Shown piece after piece: positions 1 through 8,475 of a stretch of DNA of 64,000 nucleotides; the stretch's first letter is position 1; each line of letters opens with the position of its first letter. Location of the stretch: positions 51,101,220-51,165,219 of the forward strand of contig NC_087063.1 in the NCBI RefSeq assembly GCF_963678635.1, given 5' to 3'. The DNA is from Symsagittifera roscoffensis. Taxonomy: Eukaryota > Xenacoelomorpha > Acoela > Convolutidae. Under the pieces are notes generated by a model, which worked only from the letters and a program-made list of their open reading frames with translations, did not search any database and was not told the DNA's origin. The translations under genes were made by a program, and so were the position numbers.

Positions 1-856
1 GTTAGGTTTATATGCACGTTTTGAGTTTATTTGAAATTCATCTGCTGAAAATTATGTAAACAGCACTCTCCAAATACGAACGTGGAAATGGCGCAAAAAG
101 TGAACTACTTCTAGTTTCGAAAGTGGAATTTAATTTATAGTTTTACCAGTGGAAACGAAACTTCACCTACTCATCCAGTTTTCTCAAATTGGATTAGCTT
201 TATCAAAAAAACGCCAATCATAAATTGTTTTTGAAATTCAAAGTTTTTTCAAAAAAGGTTCAGTTTTTTTGTCTCCTTGCGTTTATTACTCTTTACTAAC
301 TGAGATTTGGCATTGTTTCTAAAGTTTTGACCAAAATTTTTGGGCCTCAGGCAACTTTGTGAAGAACCTAGTTTTTGGGCACTATTTGAAAAATCTTGAT
401 AAAAAATAGCTTTTTTGTCGTGTGCTCCCCTTGAAATTTAGTAGAAAGGCGCTTGTAGAAAATTTTTAGCTTTGGTTGGCCAAAAATGGATGTCACAAAA
501 ATGGATGCTTTACTATGGATAACGAATAATTATAAGTTTTTTTTTCGGTTAGCATCTTCCACTGCCTTTTTTGTTTACGACCATCTACTAGAGGTGGCGC
601 GAACCATGACGTCGTCTACTTCAAAAAAGCTCTCAACCAGTCAAGCGGGATATAGTATCATATAAAAACCCCTTCTCAGTTGTGATGTAGATTCTAAAAT
701 AAAAAAAAAACTTTTTAAATGTCATAAAATCGAGAAAAATTGGTCTGCAATTTAGCATTTTCGATTTTACATTTTCATTTATTCACTAGATCACTAGATT
801 AGATGAAATCTGACCTCTAAATTTTACTCTCCTACAATTTTAAAATTCCACTTTTT

Positions 857-922
857 AATCAGCACTCATTTGCGTATTTTTAAACTTTCAATCAGCACTC
901 ATTTGCGTATTTTTAAACTTTC
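857..922. repeat. 33-bp tandem duplication
   Basis: Two exact consecutive copies of a 33-bp unit (857-889 and 890-922), beginning AATCAGCACTC in each. It is a local duplication with no sign of function. Confidence 0.85.
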
Positions 923-1499
923 AATCAAAAAAAGTTGGAAATCTTAGACACGAAACATAAAAAGCAAATAACTAATTCAATTTGTATGATTCTTTTAATT
1001 TTGTATTACCTAAATTTTTGCTGCGAAAATAACTTGAGTTTTCGTCAACTGAAAATTGAAGTTAGTTGTAAATTAACTAGCGGTTATTTAAACTCTAAAT
1101 ACAAAAAACAAACATTACACACTTAAGAACAATCTAAAAGAGCTTCAAAAAAGGCAAATACAATCCTATGGCAATAAAAAGCACAACTTCATTGAATAAA
1201 TGGTGAATATTGAGATGATTAATATAACTTATTGGGTAAATAAAATACAAATTTTCAGAAGTTGTTGCAAAAACTGAGCTGATAGTTTTAATATCTGTAA
1301 AAACTTTTCTGTAAGACAGGGGTTTCGTTAGTCGCATCGCTTTATTAAAAACAGGTTATAATTTTATGAGACGAACCGACCACATTTTTAATTAATATGA
1401 AAGGATTTAGGCAAAAACTGTCGTAAATAATCAATAAAATAGGAAGAAAACACTTCTTTTTATATTGCGGTAGAGTTACCAATTTCTTCTAAATGTTCT

Positions 1500-2240
1500 G
1501 ATTTTTGAAGGAAGTGACGGAATTTTTCTGCTCGGGTTAGTTTTTGTTTCTCCAGACTTGTTATGTAGCTTTTTTTCGATTTCTTAACTAGCCTTTTTTC
1601 ACAGGATTTTTTTGACTTTTTAACCAGCCATTTTTGACAGGATTTTTAATATCATCTGGAAACGATTAATTTCCTAAGCCCAAAATGAAACAAGACTGCT
1701 CGTATCAGGGCGAAGCCCTGAATGTTCCGACTGCCTTTTAAGGTTTATGGAGCAGCAGTAATAACATAAAAAAATTAAAATAAATAAAATAAAATGAATT
1801 TTTTTTTTCTAAAATTTGAATTTTTTAAATGAAAATCATCCCCCCACACGCCATATAAAGTAGAAAAAGAGAGATTTCGTTCCTTGTAACAACTCAATTA
1901 TGGCAAATAAGCTTCGTTCAACTAATTTGGAACGATTTATAAGACGGATTAAATCTCCGCTTACGAGTTGATAGCGCGAATTATATCGCGCGTTAATTGT
2001 CCCAAATTGGTCAAAATGGCCAAAATGACAATCTTTAAACCCTCATAACTTTACGAAAAATGATCACAGGTGAAATATCTTTTCAAATTTAAGCTCAGGA
2101 CAACAATACCTTTTGAATGATATAAAAAAAATTCCGTCAAAAATGGCTAGTTAAAAAGTCGAAATTTGTCTGAAGAAAAAAAACCACCCCCAGCACAAAT
2201 ATTCCGTTACTTTCGTATCGAAAGTCGGAACAAAAATCTA
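1500..2240. repeat. Foldback-like interspersed repeat
   Basis: The left part (about 1500-1690) and the reverse complement of the right part (about 2090-2240) are recognisably alike, for example GACTTTTTAACCAGCCATTT near 1613 against GACTTTTTAACTAGCCATTT read on the minus strand near 2145. The centre has a perfect 6-bp inverted repeat (GCGCGA/TCGCGC) around 1976-1993. Related plus-orientation copies lie at about 44565-44890, 46070-46400, 47584-47870 and 49045-49385, so this is a dispersed family. Whether it is a MITE-type foldback element or two head-to-head copies cannot be decided by eye. Confidence 0.5.
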
Positions 2241-2336
2241 TTTTAATATACTTATTCATCTTTGATCACTTTTGCAAATATTTAAACTTGTCAGTTTGAC
2301 CAATTTAAAACAGTTAACCGCGTGATAAACTTTGTG

Positions 2337-2340
2337 CTAC
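2337..2340. repeat. Target-site duplication, left of E1 (CTAC)
   Basis: CTAC lies directly before the first LTR base at 2341 and again directly after the last LTR base at 23421 (23422-23425). A matched 4-bp duplication confirms integrase-mediated insertion and fixes both ends of E1. Confidence 0.9.
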
Positions 2341-2750
2341 TGAGTTAGGACCGATGGGTATAACTCATAGAGTAATTTCGGATAGGGTACACCGTCTGCT
2401 CGTCACGCTATCTTATTTTCGGCCGGATAGGTTCGTGCAACTTCTTAGTCTAATACCGATCTTAATCTTACTCTTATACTGTCTAGTCTCAGGTTGTTTA
2501 ACTAGTCTCTGCTAGGCTCAATAGATCTAGGGTATACTGGTTTATTGCGGCTGCTGAAGTACTCGGGAGAGTTCAACTAATTTCTAAGTTAAATTCAAAT
2601 CTCTCTGGTGCTGAAATTACAAGTAATTTCAGCACTTACAAATAAGTGGATTGTTAGTTAGATGGATCATGATTGGTTATTATTAAATACTTTACATTGG
2701 TAAAATATATAATTTATCCAATCATAAAATGTAGTTTAGATCAGGTTCCA
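2341..2750 (-). repeat. E1 3' LTR
   Basis: 410 bp, beginning TGAGTTAGG and ending AGGTTCCA on the plus strand. In transcription sense it carries CCAAT-like motifs, the 28-nt palindrome (2608-2635) and an AATAAA poly(A) signal at 2541-2546. Compared with the other E1 LTR I count about three substitutions, all in the AT-rich part at 2680-2715. Confidence 0.95.
2608..2635. promoter_or_regulatory. 28-nt palindrome in the LTR
   Basis: Two perfect 13-nt inverted arms (GTGCTGAAATTAC and its complement) separated by 2 nt. It is present in every LTR of the family: 23279-23306 in E1, 24494-24521 and 42947-42974 in E2 (one mismatch), and 61018-61045 in E3 (one mismatch). It lies upstream of the AATAAA in transcription sense. 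A binding site for a dimeric protein or an RNA/DNA hairpin are both possible; the role is inference. Confidence 0.75.
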
Positions 2751-4253
2751 CCCATCCGGGTTTTACAGAGTTTTTTAGAATAGTCTTTCTGCAATTCAAA
2801 AGATGGATGATGGACGTTGGTATTTGGCGAACATCTTATTTCTTCTGGGTTTTCTTATTAGAGAAGTCCCAGATTCAATCGTTGTGTCTTCTCAAGACAA
2901 CGACTGGGTTTTCGCAACAAACTCAAATCTGATTTCAGAATGGTTGGCTATGTCAGGTTTTTCTGTTTCATTGGTGAGAACTTCTTTGTGTTTGACCTTG
3001 TCTGGGAATGGCGTGGAGATTGTGCGTGGAGGGGATGCCTGGTTACTCGGATCTGTACGTATACTTGAACATCGAGGTGGTCATTGGTCTAGTTCAATGA
3101 AGTCCTTTTCTGCGAAGTCAAGTCGTACTCTAAATCCTTTGAGTTGTGATTGTGGGCGGCATAATGATTGTAGTTGGCCATTCTTTCTCGAGTGTAGTAG
3201 GGTCGTTTTGTCTTTGGATGTTCGTCCTTGGTGTTGTATTCTGATCTATGTATTGCATAATGTAATTTACATTTTATAAAACTTTTATTAGTTTAATATT
3301 TTTTAATTATGATTTTAGTTAGTTGTTTTCACAAAAGCTTTTTGTTTTAGTTCAGTTATTTTGAAGAGTTACTCACCCTTGAGTAGCTCTTATTAAAAAT
3401 AGGAGTATGGTCACAAAGCGTGGATGTAGCGCGGTGGGTTAGGCCGGCTATAGAGCATGCTCAGGACGTCCTTCCTGGTGGGTTAGGCCAGGAGTGGGAG
3501 TATGATTGCATGTGAGAGGTCCTGTTATGTGACAACGTTTTATGTTGGGTTTGTTGTGGTTTTTCTTATGTTTTGTTGGTTGTGTCCTTTTTTCAAAAAT
3601 CAAATTGTTTGTGGTATGGGTTTGTCTTTCGACTTTTTTGTGTTTTATTATTTCTTTCTTAGACTTTATAATAGTCTTCAAAAGAATAAATTATCCAGTT
3701 TTAAACTGGGTTAATCCGGTTTGGGTACCGTTGGTTTCCTTTTCTTAGTCATGCTGTTATGCTATGTGTTGTGGTGTTTAGTAAGCTGCATTGGTTAGTT
3801 TTGTTTAGTATATAATTCCTTTCCAACCGGGTTAAAGGAAAGTTTGAAACGTGTTATCTTGTGTTAGAGTTATCGAGTGTGAAAGCTTGAAACTGAAATT
3901 CATTATTTTAAACAATTCTTCGTGGGCGAGCTGTGCGAGTTTGGATAGAATTCTTGTGCGAGTGAATGAAAATAGCAAAAGGTTAGTACTGTATTTGCTT
4001 CTTATTAATTTACTACATAGAATTTTAATTTTACTGCTAGTTGTTGGGGGAAATTAAGTTACAAATTTTCATCATTATTAGATTTACTGCTTGTGGGGGA
4101 AAAATTTATAAATTAATTTACTGCATTGGTATTATATTTATTTAATTGTTGGTGCAAAAATTTAATAGGGTTTTAAACAGTTTTGAAGAAGTTTGCTATT
4201 TTTTATTTTTCTTTTGTGAATTTTTCAGATGATCTAGGATGAAGGCTAAAATT
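2751..4253 (-). other. E1 3' UTR, palindrome-rich
   Basis: About 1.5 kb between the last ORF and the 3' LTR, with no minus-strand ORF of note. A plus-strand ORF at 2803-3279 is interrupted in E2 and E3 and is not supported. At 3439-3489 there are two copies of GGTGGGTTAGGCC, a 10-bp palindrome (GAGCATGCTC) and an 8-bp palindrome (GGACGTCC). The hairpin CCAGTTT-T-AAACTGG lies at 3695-3709. These are kept in E2 (25330-25400, 25605-25625). Such clustered symmetry is compatible with a structured RNA element. The sequence beside the LTR (2751-2770) should hold the polypurine tract; read on the minus strand it ends GGATGGG, only modestly purine-rich. Confidence 0.6.
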
Positions 4254-4329
4254 CTAAAGAAAACATGGATAAAGAATGGTGAGTTTCTAATATTTAAATT
4301 AGTTAGTAATATGTATAATTCATACTTAC
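4254..4329 (-). other. Candidate 76-nt intron after the last ORF
   Basis: Directly after the TAA stop of the downstream ORF (4333-4335) the minus strand reads CAG then GTAAGT, an ideal 5' splice site. TACTAAC (a perfect branch-site match) follows at about 4300, and TTTTCTTTAG closes the interval at 4254. E2 keeps donor, branch site and acceptor at 26169-26247 (79 nt). If used, it is a 3' UTR intron close enough to the stop codon not to expose the mRNA to nonsense-mediated decay. The plus strand also shows splice-like signals here, so the direction is uncertain. Confidence 0.45.
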
Positions 4330-4332
4330 CTG

Positions 4333-6141
4333 TTAGTCGTCGGGGAAGAAACCGTGGGGGAAGATGTCGTGGATGAGATCTGAAGTTGTTAGTAATTTGG
4401 CTAAGATGCGGATGATATTTTTAGTTTGAAGCAGTGGCCAAAGCAATTGAAGTGCCTTAATGGTGGTTAGTTCTTCAGTGCCAACTGCAAATTCATAAGG
4501 TGTGTTTTGGATTAGATTATATAATTTGTGGTTGAATTTAGTGTTATGGATGAATTCTAAAATGGGGATTTCTATAGGTTGTACAAACTCGTGTGGGATG
4601 AGGAAGGGTCGGGATTCTTCTGCGTTGAAGGTCTTGGTGATGGGACAAAAGATATATATTTGGGTTATGGGATCATAATTTCGAAGAATACCATGAAGGT
4701 TAGTATCTTTAATGCAATATGTGAAGTTAAGAAAGAATGGTGAGGTGTATTTGGAATTGATGAATTGAAAACGATGGTGTGGTTGTCTGGAGGGAGTGTG
4801 TAGGTCAAAGTGATTTTGGATGAAACGATAATAAGTATATGTGTGTGTTTGTTTAGTGCGCAACATAATATCGTGTGAGCAGTGCAAATCTCTTTCATGT
4901 GGTGCAAGGAAATGAAAGGTTAGTGAAAATATTTGGAAGCGTTCTTTAAAACTTTCGTAGGCTTGCGTGTCTGTTAGTGCTTCTGAAATAATGTGGTCAA
5001 ACTTGCGATCGAAGATATTTAGTGTAAATACATATGGTGTTTTAATGAAAAATTTCTCGGTGATTTGTGGGTTAGCGAAGCGATCGTCGTCTAAGAATTG
5101 ATCTTAGTTGGTTCTGATGATGTTATGATCGTAATATTCTAGTGTATATTCATTAGCTCGGGGTGCAGTGTGTGTTTTTAGTGATTTTTTATATCCAATG
5201 TAAGTAAATTGTCTAGGTGTTAGTGTTGTAGTGAGTCGATATAGCATGTCCTTATTTCGTTCTATATCGATATGAGTGTTAGATAAAGGTAAGCAAAGGG
5301 GATTTGTAAAATGATAATATGAGGTCCAAGGAAGGGTAGGCATTAAAACGTATTCGTCTACAAAGTTACGTGTCTCGTTAGTGTCATGAGGGGTGTTTAA
5401 GGTGTATTGTGGAAATGAGGGTAAGGTGATAGCTAAAAATTCTCTTGTGTTAGTGTGTTGTGGATGGTTGATATATTCACGGGCTGTTCCTGGTTTCGCT
5501 GGGAAAGGATGGTTGGGGAACTTCCTTTTAAAAGTGCGGTAAGCTCTATTAGTGCTGAGTGAAGATTCAGTAGTTGTGGATGATGGTGCTAATGATTCAG
5601 TATAAATTGAAGAGGGTGTAGGGGTAGGAGGGTTGGATGAATCTATTGTGGATGAGATTTGGTTTATGGTTGGGGTGTCAAGGTGATAGGGTTGTTGTTG
5701 TAGGGTAATGAAATTATCTAGTTCTGGGGAGATTCGGGGGGTGTCTGGAGAATGAGATGATTGGTCTGAGTGAAGTGAGGAGTAGGTTGGAGTGACTTGG
5801 GAAGCATAAGAGGGTGTAGAATTGGTTGGGTCAGGGTTATTTGGTAGTATGGGTTGAAAAGGGGGTTGGGAAAAATTTAAGTAATTGGTGTGAAAATTAT
5901 TTGATGGAGATGGTTCAGAGTCGGCAAATTCATCGGGGGTTTCAATATTCGGGTTATTGAGTTGTGAGATGGAGTATAAAACTGAGATGTGTGAATTAGT
6001 ATCGGAATTCATGCCGGATGTTACATTACTGGATGGGAAATCGGATGGCGGAAAAGCAAAAAGTGGTATTATTGGGATTGGAGTGGTGAGGTTGGTTGGG
6101 TGGGAATTTGATCGGTGTAGGGATCCAAGTTGTCGGCTCAT
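4333..6141 (-). pseudogene. Downstream unknown ORF (E1, full copy, one nonsense codon)
   Basis: The open frame has 603 codons. Its ATG overlaps the stop of the duplicated env fragment as ATGA. A single in-frame TAA at 5104-5106, where E2 has CAA, splits it. Residues 1 to about 200 are rich in Ser, Thr, Pro and Asn and look disordered. From about residue 200 on (starting near AYRTFKRKFPNHPF) the sequence is compact, with aromatic and hydrophobic residues, and is well conserved in E2 and E3. I see no signal peptide, clear membrane segment, zinc motif or known catalytic motif, and I do not recognise the family. Position after env suggests a virion, regulatory or trafficking role, but that is inference. 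Confidence 0.8.
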
Positions 6142-7914
6142 CGTGGGCTAAAAAAATTATTATTTTGAGACTGAAAAGCGGTGGTATGGGGTTGTTCTAT
6201 AATTTGTTCATAAGTATTTTCATCTTGTGAGTGGTGTGGCATTATATGTTGGATGGGACTTTGTGATATGGTTGGTCTAAAATTATTATGTGTTATGGCT
6301 AAATTTCGAAAATTACGTGGGACTAGGGATAATGGATGGTTATGTGGTAGGGGTGGTAACTGTGGTGCTGTTGGTGTTGTGTCTGCATTGTTATGTTCTT
6401 CGTCGTATGTGTTCTGTCTTGTTGCTATTTTTGTGTTATATTCTTTTATTTGTGCGTCTAAAAGAATTTTGTTTATAGATGTAGAAAATATTCCAAAAAA
6501 TCCTGCAAATAGTATGCGTGCTACACTTGCTTGTCTATTGACTTGTGTGTGTATAGCACATGTGTTATAGATTCCTTTTAAGAGTGAAAAAAGAAATCCA
6601 ATAAAGTTAAACATTGCGTATAAAATAGTCAGTTTTTCTAAGATGTAGTAGGGCCATCCTAGAAAATCAAAAATTTCATTCTTAAGTGTAACAAAGCTAA
6701 AAATATTGATAGGTGATATATCTTGGGGACGGTATTTTTCACCGTTTAGATATATATAATCTTTAATGTCCTTAAAATATCCGCTATAGTCTTGCGTATA
6801 GATGTCTGCAAATCCTGCGGTTTCGGCAAGTTTGCGTAAGTTTTGGTCAATTGATTGTCTTTGTATTGTGTCCATTTGTGTTAATAATTCCTGGAATTGT
6901 TGTGTTCTAATGTGATGTTGAATATCTGATTTTGAGTATTTTCCTATTGATTGTAAGTCTATATTTGGGTTTCGAGCGATAGCGCGAATGCTTTCTGGTA
7001 AAAATTTTTTGAGTGATTGCATTAATGTGGGATATGGGGTGAGAAGGTAATATTTATCTTCATCAGGGTTTAGTTGTACTACGTTGTGGCTATTTTCTGA
7101 TCCACATGGAACTGCGGTATCCCAGAAATAGGTTCTTCGTGAAAGTGTGTCAACGAAATGTACTTTATTCTTATAAAAGATAGGGATTCTTTTATAGCAT
7201 CGTTTATCTTCAAAAACGTATAGTGGTGATACTTTTTTAGTACAAGTATAAAACCATAAGATGTTTCCTTCATAGTCTAAAAAATTTGATCTATTTCCTG
7301 ATAGTAAATATCCTGCGTAGGGTATTTTTAATACTGCTAGTGCAAGTGATTGTAATATTTGTGTTCTTTCTAATTCGCATAGTTGGTGTAATGTTTCTAA
7401 TTCGGAGAGTGACATTTCTTGAAAAATTCGGCTAATCGTGTAGTCTAGTTTCATATCTAAGTGAATATCATAGTGGATATTACCAAAATATGTACTATTC
7501 GTTAGTGATAGTTCTTGTAAACGTGTGCTTTGATCGTCTTGGGGCTTTAAATGTCCACCAGGTTGACCTGTATTCTTTTGAAAATTAACTGGTATATATG
7601 ATGTTCCTTCGTTTAGGGGATGACTTGTGGCGTATGGGTCGGCTTTTATTTTTCCAGTGGTCATGTCGAATCCATTTTCGTATTCAACTAATATTTCAGA
7701 GTATTGTGTTTTGTGAAGTGGGTTTCTGTATTTACATGCAAGTTCTGTTTCTTGATATATTTGAAAACGTGTTAATTTATTTTCTATATTATGAATGTTT
7801 CGAAAATTAGAACTTATTTTTCGTAATGGATTTACTTGTTCATATGGTATTGATTGTATAAAACATTTTTCGTGAAATTTTATCTTACGAGCGTGTATTT
7901 TTGCTACTTGAAAT
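6138..7914 (-). pseudogene. Duplicated C-terminal env fragment (E1)
   Basis: This is env from about residue 281 to the C terminus, produced by the 2.33-kb tandem duplication. It has no signal peptide or N-terminal half; the first internal ATG is at 7664. It differs from the intact-length env by a few residues (for example ILWFYT against ILLFYT, and IGKYSKS against IGIYSKS). The C-terminal membrane segments and the ATGA overlap with the following ORF are retained. It has no start of its own that would yield a secreted glycoprotein. Confidence 0.88.
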
Positions 7915-7926
7915 GGTGCTAATGAT

Positions 7927-8475
7927 TCAGTATAAATTGAAGGAAGAGGGTGTAGGGGTAGGAGGGTTGGATGAATCTATTGTGGATGAGATTTGGTTTA
8001 TGGTTGGGGTGTCAAGGTGATAGGGTTGTTGTTGTAGGGTAATGAAATTATCTAGTTCTGGGGAGATTCGGGGGGTGTCTGGAGAATGAGATGATTGGTC
8101 TGAGTGAAGTGAGGAGTAGGTTGGAGTGACTTGGGAAGCATAAGAGGGTGTAGAATTGGTTGGGTCAGGGTTATTTGGTAGTATGGGTTGAAAAGGGGGT
8201 TGGGAAAAATTTAAGTAATTGGTGTGAAAGTTATTTGATGGAGATGGTTCAGAGTCGGCAAATTCATCGGGGGTTTCAATATTCGGGTTATTGAGTTGTG
8301 AGATGGAGTATAAAACTGAGATGTGTGAATTAGTATCGGAATTCATGCCGGATGTTACATTACTGGATGGGAAATCGGGTGGCGGAAAAGCAAAAAGTGG
8401 TATTATTGGGATTGGAGTGGTGAGGTTGGTTGGGTGGGAATTTGATCGGTGTAGGGATCCAAGTTGTCGGCTCAT
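7927..8475 (-). pseudogene. Truncated copy of the downstream unknown ORF (E1)
   Basis: The first ~178 codons of the downstream ORF, nearly identical to 6141 and below. It is cut at the tandem-duplication junction and ends a few codons later in a new stop. Only the Ser/Thr/Pro/Asn-rich N-terminal part is present; the conserved domain is missing. Its ATG still overlaps the full-length env stop as ATGA (8472-8475), so an mRNA from this copy would translate the truncated version first. Confidence 0.88.

Larger units (their letters stand above)
1..2336. other. AT-rich flank, no supported gene
   Basis: I find no convincing coding region here. Short ORFs such as 935-1126 (+) and 1134-1337 (-) have no recognisable domain and no second copy to compare. 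The stretch holds a 33-bp unit repeated twice in tandem at 857-922 and a foldback-like interspersed repeat at about 1500-2240, listed separately. The rest is AT-rich sequence without visible structure. Confidence 0.6.

Noticed and set aside
1134-1337. 67-codon minus-strand ORF with hydrophobic end
   Set aside because: Too short, single copy, no supporting context or motif.
2803-3279. 158-codon plus-strand ORF in the E1 3' UTR
   Set aside because: The homologous regions of E2 and E3 have stops and indels in this frame, and it lies antisense inside the element UTR.
3425-3455. TAGCGCGGTGGG resembling a pol III box A (SINE or tRNA-like)
   Set aside because: One mismatch to the box A consensus and no box B at a suitable distance; better explained as part of the element 3' UTR.
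6253-6570. 105-codon plus-strand ORF, repeated at 8587-8904 and 28167-28487
   Set aside because: Exact antisense shadow of the env C-terminal coding region; its conservation follows from env.
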